Source: Flavobacteriia bacterium (GTDB lineage: Bacteria; Bacteroidota; Bacteroidia; Flavobacteriales; Flavobacteriaceae). Taken from it: a DNA stretch of 64,000 bases. The position numbers were made by a program, and so were the translations under genes. Position 1 is the first letter of the stretch, and every line of letters starts with the position of its first letter. The stretch is taken from the NCBI GenBank assembly GCA_004293165.1, contig RDYL01000002.1:558001-622000 (forward strand), in the 5' to 3' direction. Shown piece by piece: positions 28,405 to 36,600 of the stretch. The notes beneath the pieces were generated by a model. That model saw only the letters and a program-made list of their open reading frames with translations, did no database searches and had not been told where the DNA came from.

Positions 28405-28434
28405 TTGCGATAACAAAAAATCAGTTTATATTTG
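28405..28434 (+). promoter_or_regulatory. Promoter of the tRNA-Asn pair
   Basis: TTG (28405-28407), 19-base spacer, TATATTTG (28427-28434). This is a near-ideal Bacteroidota promoter, about 25 bases before the first tRNA. Confidence 0.8.
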
Positions 28435-28458
28435 CACTCGCTTAAAAGATATACAACT

Positions 28459-28532
28459 TCCTCCTTAGCTCAGTTGGTTAGAGCATCTGACTGTTAATCA
28501 GAGGGTCCTTGGTTCGAGCCCAAGAGGGGGAG
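28459..28532 (+). tRNA. tRNA-Asn (GUU), copy 1
   Basis: A 74-base cloverleaf: acceptor TCCTCCT/AGGGGGA with one T-G pair, D arm GCTC/GAGC, anticodon stem TCTGA/TCAGA with loop CTGTTAA (anticodon GTT) and T arm CTTGG-TTCGAGC-CCAAG. Discriminator base G; CCA is not encoded. It is identical to copy 2. Confidence 0.97.
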
Positions 28533-28569
28533 CAAACTTTTAAGCAACAATATGAACCTTTGAGGTGAT

Positions 28570-28643
28570 TCCTCCTTAGCTCAGTTGGTTAGAGCATCTG
28601 ACTGTTAATCAGAGGGTCCTTGGTTCGAGCCCAAGAGGGGGAG
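28570..28643 (+). tRNA. tRNA-Asn (GUU), copy 2
   Basis: Identical in all 74 bases to the copy that ends 37 bases upstream. It is transcribed from the same promoter and followed by a strong terminator. CCA is not encoded. Confidence 0.97.
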
Positions 28644-28650
28644 CAACAAA

Positions 28651-28678
28651 AAACCGATACAATTTGTATCGGTTTTTT
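28651..28678 (+). terminator. Terminator of the tRNA operon
   Basis: Perfect 11-bp stem AAACCGATACA / TGTATCGGTTT with a 3-base loop and a T run. It ends just before the convergent 2OG oxygenase gene and, being symmetrical, may serve that gene too. Confidence 0.88.
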
Positions 28679-28682
28679 TATT

Positions 28683-29276
28683 TTAATCTCGTCTCAACCA
28701 ACCCGTAACGCTCAATCGAGGTTTGTGGCTTTCTAAAACTTCATGGACTAATTCATTGCTCTTAAAAAAAACTGTTTTTCGATTCGTTGGAGCTACTTTT
28801 TGAGTTATATCACCATCATAAATACACAATTCACCACCGTCTTCGGGTTGCCAATTCTCATTCAAATAGGTAATCATCGAAAATTGTCGGCTCGAATTAT
28901 CTTGGAATTGATCTAAATGTTTTCGGTAAAAACTGCCTTTGTCAAACAAAGCAAAATGAAATTCATAACCTGTAATTCCAGTATAACAACTGCGGTTTAA
29001 ATACGACACAAAAGCATCCACTTGGTCAAAAAAAGCATTTTCATGTGCATTATTATTTGCTCGGTCTAACCAATAAATCGCATCATTTCTAATCGCTGAA
29101 TTCTGCGTTAATTTTGCGGCATTTCCTATTCCAGCGGCTTTCAATAAATTTTGTTCTTTCAGTTCAAACAATCTATTTACCAAGTGTTGTGCCAATTCTT
29201 CCGATACAAAATGTTCCACAATGCCCACTTTCGAATCCAAATAACTCGAAATTAAGGTTTCAAAACAATCTTCCAT
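28683..29276 (-). CDS. 2-oxoglutarate/Fe(II)-dependent oxygenase
   Basis: A 197-residue prolyl-4-hydroxylase-like oxygenase. The iron ligands are HLD (H120, D122) and the distal His in ELVHEV (H178); Arg187 in HKPRLSVTGW is placed to bind 2-oxoglutarate. YLNENW and GGELCIYDGD form the expected strands between them. Such enzymes hydroxylate protein or small-molecule substrates; the target is unknown. It converges on the tRNA operon and lies beside the structured non-coding element at 29.3-29.4 kb. Confidence 0.88.
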   Translation of the reverse strand: MEDCFETLISSYLDSKVGIVEHFVSEELAQHLVNRLFELKEQNLLKAAGIGNAAKLTQNSAIRNDAIYWLDRANNNAHENAFFDQVDAFVSYLNRSCYTGITGYEFHFALFDKGSFYRKHLDQFQDNSSRQFSMITYLNENWQPEDGGELCIYDGDITQKVAPTNRKTVFFKSNELVHEVLESHKPRLSVTGWLRRD

Positions 29277-29323
29277 TTTATTTAAGTTGTAAATACATTA
29301 CAAAGATATCATTTCCTTTTGAA

Positions 29324-29432
29324 TTTGGGCGTTACTCCGCTTTAGCGAGTCGGGCTTTCCTTTGCAATCATTTCTTATAAAGTCTTGTAATTTTATAAGA
29401 AAAGGATTTTCACTACAATCCCTAACGCAAAC
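29324..29432. repeat. Structured non-coding element (candidate dispersed flavobacterial repeat)
   Basis: About 109 bases with nested inverted repeats: outer GCGTTA (29329-29334) with TAACGC (29423-29428); hairpin ACTCCGC-TTTA-GCGAGT (29334-29350, one bulge); and an 11-bp perfect stem TTTCTTATAAA / TTTATAAGAAA (29371-29381, 29392-29402) continued by TCCTTT / AAAGGA. It carries GGGCGTTAC, GTCGGGCTTTCC and CAATCCCTAACGC, strings I recall from many flavobacterial intergenic regions, though this was not verified here. No coding capacity is evident. Confidence 0.6.
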
Positions 29433-29476
29433 CTCATTTTCAATTAAAATTAGTATTTTTACAAAAACCTTTCAGC

Positions 29477-30766
29477 ATGCAAAATCTTTTAAAAGTTTCA
29501 GAAAACATTCAGCTTTCTTGGCGTAATTTGAGCATTCAAAACCGAATTTCTTTTTTGCCACAATTAGCTCAACTACTTTTAGAAAACAAAGAAGAATACG
29601 CAACTTGCATCACTACCGAAATGAATAAACCTATTTCGCAAGCAATTGCTGAGGTTGAAAAATGTGCGCTTTTGTGTAATTATTATTTCGAAAATGCTGA
29701 ATCATTTTTATCCACAAAAAACATAAAAACTGAGGCGACAGAAAGTTTTGTTACCTACGAACCTTTAGGAGTAATTTTAGGCGTAATGCCATGGAATTTT
29801 CCTTTTTGGCAAGTTTTTCGATTTGCGGTTCCAACAATTATCGCAGGAAATACAATTGTGGTTAAACATGCGAGTAACGTTCCAAAATCTGCCGAATTAA
29901 TTCAATCGATTTTTGAGCAAGCTGGTTTTCCAAAAGGGTGTTATCAAGATTTACCAATCCCGAGTATCGAAGTAGCAAAAGTCATAGCAAATCCAATTAT
30001 TAAAGCTGTTTCTTTAACAGGAAGCGAACAAGCTGGAATTGCAGTTGCTGGCGAAGCTGGAAAACATTTAAAAAAGTGCGTTTTAGAATTGGGGGGAAGC
30101 AATGCTTTCATTATTTTAGAAGATGCCAATTTAGAAAAAGCAGTAGCAACAGCTGTCAATGCCCGAATGCAAAACGCAGGTCAAAGTTGTATTGCCGCGA
30201 AACGATTTTTAGTTCATGAAACTATCGCAGAAGAATTTGTAGCTAAATTCAAAGTAGCGATCCAAAACTTAAAAACTGGAAATCCGTTAGATAAAGCAAC
30301 GCAAATAGGTTCTTTGGCACGAGTTGATTTAGCCGAAGAATTAGAAATCCAAGTTCAAAAATCTATTCAAATGGGAGCAAAGTTACTTGTTGGTGGAAAC
30401 CGAAAAGATGCTTTTTATGAACCTACAATTTTGACAGAAGTAACAACAGAAATGCCAGTTTTTAATGAAGAAACATTCGGTCCTGTGGCAGCAATAATGA
30501 CTTTCAAAACCATTGTAGAAGCCATCGAATTAAGTAATCAATCGGAATTTGGTTTGGGTGTTTCCGTTTTTACTCAAGATATTGATTTTATTAAAACAAA
30601 GATTTCAGCTTTTAATGAAGGTGCTGTTTTTATCAACGAAATGGTAAAATCCGATCCAAGATTACCATTCGGTGGAATAAAAAAATCTGGATATGGAAGA
30701 GAATTAGCAAAAGACGGAATAAAAGAATTTGTAAATGTAAAAACAGTTGTAATTAATATTTTATAA
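29477..30766 (+). CDS. NAD(P)-dependent aldehyde dehydrogenase (succinate-semialdehyde type)
   Basis: A 429-residue aldehyde dehydrogenase. Key residues are intact: MPWNFPFWQ, Lys130 in VVKHASNVP, Glu204 in LELGGSNA and catalytic Cys238 in GQSCIAAKR. It is slightly shorter than the usual 450-480 residues, missing some N-terminal sequence. It resembles succinate-semialdehyde dehydrogenases, which convert the aldehyde to succinate, but other aldehydes are possible. It starts 45 bases after the structured element and ends 12 bases before the DUF559 cassette. Confidence 0.9.
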   Translation: MQNLLKVSENIQLSWRNLSIQNRISFLPQLAQLLLENKEEYATCITTEMNKPISQAIAEVEKCALLCNYYFENAESFLSTKNIKTEATESFVTYEPLGVILGVMPWNFPFWQVFRFAVPTIIAGNTIVVKHASNVPKSAELIQSIFEQAGFPKGCYQDLPIPSIEVAKVIANPIIKAVSLTGSEQAGIAVAGEAGKHLKKCVLELGGSNAFIILEDANLEKAVATAVNARMQNAGQSCIAAKRFLVHETIAEEFVAKFKVAIQNLKTGNPLDKATQIGSLARVDLAEELEIQVQKSIQMGAKLLVGGNRKDAFYEPTILTEVTTEMPVFNEETFGPVAAIMTFKTIVEAIELSNQSEFGLGVSVFTQDIDFIKTKISAFNEGAVFINEMVKSDPRLPFGGIKKSGYGRELAKDGIKEFVNVKTVVINIL

Positions 30767-30777
30767 TTTAGATGTTT

Positions 30778-30815
30778 CCCCTCCTTTGGAGGGGTGCCTG
30801 AAAGGCGGGGTGGTT
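30778..30815 (+). repeat. Left 38-base inverted repeat of the DUF559 cassette
   Basis: Begins with the hairpin CCCCTCC-TTT-GGAGGGG, then a small hairpin GCCT-GAA-AGGC, then GGGGTGGTT. It matches the reverse complement of 31265-31302 at 37 of 38 positions and ends 25 bases before the nuclease start codon. Confidence 0.95.
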
Positions 30816-30840
30816 TTTAGGTTGAATTAAAACGGAATAA

Positions 30841-31263
30841 ATGCAAGAAGAAATCTTAACCATAATTCATAATATTCCAATTAAGAAAAATTTTGTTTTA
30901 AATTTACCTCATAATGCTTCTTTAAAAGGTAGAGCAAAAGCACTCAGAAAAGCAGGAAATTTTTCCGAAGTCGTGTTCTGGAAAGAAGTGAGAAATAAAT
31001 CCTTTTGGAATATCGATTTTGACAGACAAAGAATTATTGGTAACTACATTGTAGATTTTTATGTTAAAGCACTCGGTTTAGTAGTTGAAATTGATGGAGA
31101 AATTCATAATTTCCAAGAAGAATATGATGAGAAAAGAGAAACTTATCTTAAAGATTTAGGTTTAAAAGTTTTCATAATATCAACGACAAAAATGTTATTT
31201 GATGCTGAGAATATTATGAAAGATTTAGAACAATTTATTATTTCAGAATATAAAGATATTTAA
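30841..31263 (+). CDS. DUF559 endonuclease-domain protein (Vsr-like)
   Basis: A 140-residue protein of the DUF559 family, related to very-short-patch-repair endonucleases (PD-(D/E)XK fold). Expected residues are present: E43 in FSEVVFWKEVRN, FDRQR (60-64), D72 in YIVDFYV and E83/D85 in VVEIDGEIHN with H89, followed by YLKDLGLKVFIIS. It probably binds and nicks DNA, but no activity is established for the family as far as I know. The gene is flanked by the 38-base inverted repeats. The first 25 residues lie outside the nuclease core and could be involved in recognition. Confidence 0.88.
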   Translation: MQEEILTIIHNIPIKKNFVLNLPHNASLKGRAKALRKAGNFSEVVFWKEVRNKSFWNIDFDRQRIIGNYIVDFYVKALGLVVEIDGEIHNFQEEYDEKRETYLKDLGLKVFIISTTKMLFDAENIMKDLEQFIISEYKDI

Positions 31264-31264
31264 T

Positions 31265-31302
31265 AACCACCCCGCCTTTCAGGCACCCTTCCAAAGGAGG
31301 GG
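31265..31302 (-). repeat. Right 38-base inverted repeat of the DUF559 cassette
   Basis: Reads AACCACCCCGCC then TTTCAGGC then CCTTCC-AAA-GGAGGGG. One base differs from the left copy, and the change turns a C-G pair of the hairpin into a T-G pair, so the fold is kept. It starts one base after the nuclease stop codon. Confidence 0.95.
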
Positions 31303-31317
31303 AAAAACGAAACAATT

Positions 31318-31821
31318 ATGAAAAAACTAACCATCTTACTCCTAGCAATTCTAGCTTTCTCTTGCAAACCATGTGAAGAAAAAAATCAATCAAAAAAACA
31401 AAATGTTATGGAAATTATAGACAATTGGCACAAAGCTGCTGCCGCGGCAAATTACGAAGCGTATTTCGATGCAATGGCAGAAGAATCTATTTTTATTGGA
31501 ACAGATGCCACAGAAAATTGGAACAAAAAACAATTTCAAGATTTTGCTAAACCTTATTTTGACAAAGGCAAAGCGTGGAATTTTAAAGCCATTGAGCGTA
31601 ATATTTATTTTAGTAAGGATGGAAAAACGGCTTGGTTTGACGAATTGTTAAACACACAAATGAAAATTTGCAGAGGCTCTGGGGTTTTAGTTCAAGAAAA
31701 CGGACAATGGAAAATTAAGCACTATATACTTTCGATGACTATTCCTAATGAAAATACGGATGAGGTGATAAAAATAAAAGCGCCTATAGAAGACGCTTTT
31801 ATGAATAATTTTAAGAAATAA
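31318..31821 (+). CDS. NTF2/SnoaL-like lipoprotein
   Basis: A 167-residue lipoprotein (lipobox AFSC, Cys about 16) with an NTF2-like cone fold: an N-terminal helix EIIDNWHKAAAAANYEAYF, then strands with ESIFIGTDATENWNK and GSGVLVQENGQWKIKHYIL. Members bind small molecules or act as simple enzymes; the ligand here is unknown. The stop abuts the stop of the convergent threonine dehydrogenase gene with no gap. A terminator-like hairpin lies inside the last codons. It begins 15 bases after the DUF559 cassette. Confidence 0.82.
   Translation: MKKLTILLLAILAFSCKPCEEKNQSKKQNVMEIIDNWHKAAAAANYEAYFDAMAEESIFIGTDATENWNKKQFQDFAKPYFDKGKAWNFKAIERNIYFSKDGKTAWFDELLNTQMKICRGSGVLVQENGQWKIKHYILSMTIPNENTDEVIKIKAPIEDAFMNNFKK
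31776..31800. terminator. Terminator-like hairpin inside a coding 3' end
   Basis: AAAAGCG / CGCTTTT (7 bp, 11-base loop) lies within the last codons of the NTF2-like gene. On the minus strand it is followed by TTTTATTTTTAT, so it could terminate the convergent tdh transcript about 20 bases past its stop. Confidence 0.55.
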
Positions 31822-32778
31822 TTATTTTTTATAAATATGCACTTTTAGGTTTTGAAACATATCAACAGTCATATTTTCAATGGTAAAATCATTTTTCCAT
31901 CCCCAATCTTCTCTTGCTGAAGTGTCGTCAATACTAGCAGGCCAGCTGTCTGCAATTTTTTGACGGAAATCGGGGGTGTAACTTAATTCAAAATTTGGAT
32001 AGTGTTTTTTGATTTCTTCGCCTATTTGTTTTGGAGTAAAACTCATCGCTGCCAAATTATAAGAAGAACGTATTTTAATTTGTTCTGATGGCGCTTGCAT
32101 AATGCCAATAGTAGCTTTGATTGCGTCATCCATATACATCATTGGTAACTCGGTGTTTTCTGATAAAAAACTAGTAAATTTCCCATCAGTTATCGCTTTG
32201 TGATAGATGTCAACTGCATAATCGGTAGTGCCACCTCCAGCTTCAGTACTCCAACTAATTAATCCAGGATAACGAATACTTCTAACATCTACACCATACT
32301 GATTGTGATAATATTCGCACCATCTTTCTCCTGTTTGCTTCGAAATTCCGTAAACTGTTGAAGGTTCCATTATTGTGTATTGTGGCGTGTTGTATCTTGG
32401 AGTTGTAGGTCCAAAAACCGCAATACTCGAAGGCCAGAAAATTTTCTTGATTTTTCCTGCTTTGGCTAAATTTAAAACATGAAACAACGAATTCATATTC
32501 AAATCCCATGCAAAAGCTGGGTTTTTCTCAGCGGTAGCCGAAAGCAATGCCGCCATTAAATACACATCAGTAATCTGATATTGCTCAATTAAGTGCTCAA
32601 TTTGATTATAATCTAAAGCATTTATTACCTCAAAAATGCCGTTATTCACCACATCGTTATTCAGTTTTCTGATATCTGAAGCAATTACATTATCAACGCC
32701 ATAAGTAGCTCTAAGTTTTGCTGTAAGTTCGGTACCTATTTGACCACAAGCACCAATTATTAAAATTTTCGTGTCCAT
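31822..32778 (-). CDS. tdh: L-threonine 3-dehydrogenase, SDR type
   Basis: A 318-residue extended short-chain dehydrogenase. The NAD site is IIGACGQIGTEL (7-18), Ser117/118 lie in WPSSIAVFGP, and the YxxxK pair is Y143/K147 in TVYGISKQTGE. Segments such as RYPGLISW and DSWPASIDD are typical of the epimerase-like threonine dehydrogenases found in flavobacteria, which oxidise L-threonine to 2-amino-3-ketobutyrate. This differs from the zinc-dependent Tdh of enterobacteria. A minus-strand TATATTTG box lies at 32806-32799. Confidence 0.9.
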   Translation of the reverse strand: MDTKILIIGACGQIGTELTAKLRATYGVDNVIASDIRKLNNDVVNNGIFEVINALDYNQIEHLIEQYQITDVYLMAALLSATAEKNPAFAWDLNMNSLFHVLNLAKAGKIKKIFWPSSIAVFGPTTPRYNTPQYTIMEPSTVYGISKQTGERWCEYYHNQYGVDVRSIRYPGLISWSTEAGGGTTDYAVDIYHKAITDGKFTSFLSENTELPMMYMDDAIKATIGIMQAPSEQIKIRSSYNLAAMSFTPKQIGEEIKKHYPNFELSYTPDFRQKIADSWPASIDDTSAREDWGWKNDFTIENMTVDMFQNLKVHIYKK

Positions 32779-33010
32779 TTGATAGAATAAAGAGGTAACA
32801 AATATAACGTTTTCGTACGAATCGAAAAGCCCTTTTTTTATTATATTTTAAGTAAAAACCACAATTCAGTTCGTATTTCATAAAAATGAACGCATAAAAT
32901 GAGAATTATTAAAATACCAAGTAATTGCCTATCAAAGCACTGTTAAGATATTATTAGATTAGTACTTAAATTTTGTAAACATTTGTACCTTTGTTTTTTA
33001 AATTAAGATA

Positions 33011-33619
33011 ATGAAAGGTTTAATTATAACAATGTTGGTTTTAACTTTAGGTTTAATGGCTTGTGAGAATGATTCAAAACAAGAATTAGAAGCACAAAAA
33101 GTAGCACAAAAAAATGAAGCCGTTTTTAAAAATATTTCCAAAATGTGGCAATTTAATTTTCCAACTCCAAGACCAGAAGTTGAAGCCACTTTAGATCGAT
33201 GGAACGAATGGAGACAGTTTGAAATTGAAATGCTTCAAAAACCAAAATCTACCTTATCAGCTTTTCAAATGAAAACCAAAAATTTATCTTCAAAAGCAGA
33301 TACTTTATCCATTACCATTCCTTTTGAATATAATAAACCACAAATTTTAAGTAGAATAACAACATTAAATACAAAGTTAAAATCGTTAGAAACCTTTTTG
33401 AATTTAAGAATTATTCCTGAGCAAAAAATCGCGAAATTAATCCCTGAAATTAACGAAGAGATAAAGGGCTTATATAAACAATGGGATGAAATCATCATAA
33501 AAAAAGCCATTCCAAAAGAAATTGGAGAAGAGCTCATGTTGCAAGCATTGGATACAGCTCGAAATGCTAATCCAGATGAGATGCGAAAAAAAATGGAAAA
33601 TTCAAACAAAATAAAATAG
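33011..33619 (+). CDS. Hypothetical helical lipoprotein
   Basis: A 202-residue protein with a lipoprotein signal (lipobox GLMAC, Cys about 18) and a largely alpha-helical, charged mature part. No family was recognised. A conserved-looking stretch WQFNFPTPRPEVEATLDRW occurs at about 46-64. It is followed 6 bases later by mfd, so the two may share a promoter although their compartments differ. A TACCTTTG box at 32986-32993 is a possible -7 element. Confidence 0.7.
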   Translation: MKGLIITMLVLTLGLMACENDSKQELEAQKVAQKNEAVFKNISKMWQFNFPTPRPEVEATLDRWNEWRQFEIEMLQKPKSTLSAFQMKTKNLSSKADTLSITIPFEYNKPQILSRITTLNTKLKSLETFLNLRIIPEQKIAKLIPEINEEIKGLYKQWDEIIIKKAIPKEIGEELMLQALDTARNANPDEMRKKMENSNKIK

Positions 33620-33625
33620 TACATT

Positions 33626-36600
33626 TTGAGCAAGTCCGACATTATATCCATTTACGATAAGTCATCAAAGATTGCCATTTTAGAAAGTACATTCGCAGCG
33701 CGCCAAAAGTCTCAAATGACTGGTTTGGTTGGCTCGTCGTTGTCTTTTGTGGCACATTCACTGTTTAAAAAATCAGAACTTCCTTTCCTGATTTTATTCA
33801 GTAATAAAGAAGAAGCGGCGTATTATTTAAACGATTTGGAGCAATTAATTAATGCCGAAGACGTACTTTTTTACCCAAGTTCGTACCGAAGACCGTATCA
33901 AATTGAAGAAACCGATAACGCAAATGTGTTGCTTCGAGCTGAAGTGCTAAACAGAATCAATTCGCGCAAAAAACCAGCAATCATTGTTTCGTATGCCGAA
34001 GCCATTTTCGAGAAAGTCGTTACCCGAAAAGAATTAGAGAAAAACACGTTGAAACTATCTGTGGAAGACAAATTGTCCATTGATTTTATTAACGAAACAC
34101 TTTTTGAATACAATTTCAAACGAGTAGATTTTGTTACCGAACCGGGCGAATTTTCCGTTCGTGGTGGAATTATCGATGTATTTTCATTTTCCAATGATAA
34201 TCCGTACCGAATCGAATTTTTTGGCAACGAAATCGACAGCATTCGAAGTTTTGATGTCGAAACTCAATTATCGATTGAAAAACTGAAAAAGATTTCGATT
34301 ATCCCAAATGTCGAAAATAAATTACTACAAGAAAACCGTGAAAGTTTCTTGGATTATATCAACGAAAAAACGGTTTTAATTTTTCAAAATACCGAATTAT
34401 TAGGACAACAATTGGATAAATTATTCGACAAAGCCAATGAAGCTTTTGATAAATTATCCAAAGATATTCAACACGCGCCACCCGAAGATTTATTTTTAAA
34501 TCAAAAGCAGTTTTTAAAACGTGCACTTGATTTTTCGGTGATTGAATTGCATACAAATGCTGTTTTTAAAACGGATAAAAAAGTCGAATTTCATATACAA
34601 CCGCAACCTTCTTTCAATAAACAATTCGATTTGTTGTTGAACAATTTGAGCGAGAATCATTTCAACGGGTACAAAAATTATTTGTGCTGTTCCAATGAAA
34701 ATCAGGCGAGTCGTTTTCATGATATTTTTGAAGACATTGATGCTGAAAATTCCGAAACCGTTCGCAAGCAATATAAAACCATGGTGTTGCCTTTGTTTGA
34801 AGGTTTTATCGATGAAGAAAATCAAATTGCATGTTATACCGACCATCAAATTTTTGAGCGTTACCATAAGTTTTCTATCAAAAATGGTTATTCAAAGAAG
34901 CAAACCATTACGTTAAAAGAATTAACTTCTTTGTCGGTGGGCGATTATGTTACGCACATTGATCACGGAATTGGAAAGTTTGGTGGTTTACAGAAAATCC
35001 AGGTGGAAGGCAAAACGCAAGAAGCAATAAAATTGGTTTATGCTGATAACGATATTGTGTATGTGAGCATTCATTCGCTACACAAAATCTCAAAATACAA
35101 TGGGAAAGATGGCGCGCCTCCAAAGATTTATAAATTAGGAAGCAACGCCTGGAAAACCCTAAAACAAAAAACAAAAGCACGGGTTAAACACATTGCGTTC
35201 AACCTAATTCAGTTGTATGCAAAACGAAGATTAGACAAAGGTTTTCAGTTTGCACCCGATAGTTATTTGCAAAAAGAATTAGAAAGTTCGTTCATTTACG
35301 AAGATACGCCTGACCAAATTATCGCCACTTTAGATGTAAAAACCGACATGGAAAGCGAGCGTCCGATGGACAGATTGGTATGTGGTGATGTAGGTTTCGG
35401 AAAGACAGAAGTAGCTATTCGTGCGGCTTTTAAAGCGGTGGACAACGGGAAACAAGTCGCAGTTTTAGTGCCAACGACTATTTTAGCTTATCAACACTTT
35501 AGAACTTTTTCGGAACGATTGAAAGATATGCCCGTAACGGTAAGTTATGTGAACCGATTTAGAACGGCAAAACAAAAATCGGAAACGCTTCAAAAATTGC
35601 AAGAAGGAAAAGTCGATATTTTGATTGGAACACATCAATTGGTGAATAAAAATGTGGTGTTTAAAGATTTAGGTTTGTTGATTATCGACGAAGAACAAAA
35701 GTTCGGCGTGAACGTAAAAGACAAATTGAAAACTATTGCTACAAATGTCGATACCTTGACATTAACCGCCACTCCAATTCCGAGAACGTTGCAGTTTTCG
35801 TTGATGGCGGCGCGCGATTTATCGGTAATTACAACACCTCCGCCCAATCGTTATCCAATTGAAACGCACGTGATTCGTTTTAATGAAGAAGCTATTCGTG
35901 ATGCGATTTCGTATGAAATTCAGCGTGGAGGCCAAGTGTTTTTCATCAATAACCGAATTGAAAACATCAAGGAAGTAGCCGGAATGATTCAACGTTTGGT
36001 GCCAGGAGCAAAAGTAGGCATCGGTCACGGTCAAATGGAGGGTAAAAAATTGGAAGAATTGATGTTGGCTTTCATGGAAGGCGAATTTGACGTTTTGGTC
36101 GCAACCACCATTATAGAAAGTGGTTTAGATGTGCCGAATGCGAATACTATTTTTATCAATAATGCCAATAATTTCGGCTTGTCTGATTTGCACCAAATGC
36201 GGGGTCGTGTGGGAAGAAGTAATAAAAAAGCGTTTTGTTATTTCATTACGCCACCGTATTCGATGATGACAGGTGAAGCCCAAAAACGTATTACAGCTTT
36301 GGAACAATTTAGCGAATTAGGAAGCGGTTTCAATATTGCGATGAAGGATTTGGAAATTCGTGGTGCGGGCGATTTATTAGGTGGTGAACAAAGTGGTTTT
36401 ATCAACGAAATTGGTTTTGATACCTACCAAAAAATCATGAACGAAGCCATTGATGAGTTGAAAGAAAACGAGTTTAAAGACTTGTACCAAGAAGAAAACG
36501 ATATCGAAACCAAAGAATTTGTCAAAGACATTCAAATTGATACCGATTTTGAATTGCTGTTCCCAGATGAGTACATAAACAACATTACCGAACGTTTGAA

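Larger units (their letters stand above)
30778..31302 (+). mobile_element. Candidate DUF559 inverted-repeat cassette (525 bases)
   Basis: Two 38-base inverted repeats enclose a single nuclease gene almost without slack: 25 bases on the left and 1 base on the right. The repeats fold into hairpins and no transposase is present. No target-site duplication is evident: the flanks read TTAGATG on the left and AACGAAAC on the right beyond a shared TTT/AAA extension. The arrangement resembles REP/RAYT elements, in which a nuclease-like protein is flanked by inverted REP hairpins. Mobility is inferred. Confidence 0.6.

Noticed and set aside
29324..29432. Integron attC site
   Set aside because: GCGTTA ends and a folded structure recall attC, but the conserved RYYYAAC and GTTRRRY core boxes are not properly formed and no integrase or cassette array is present.
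30778..31302. Standard insertion sequence
   Set aside because: Inverted repeats are present, but the only gene is a DUF559 nuclease without a DDE, HUH or serine/tyrosine recombinase motif, and no target-site duplication is evident; it was kept as a candidate of another type.
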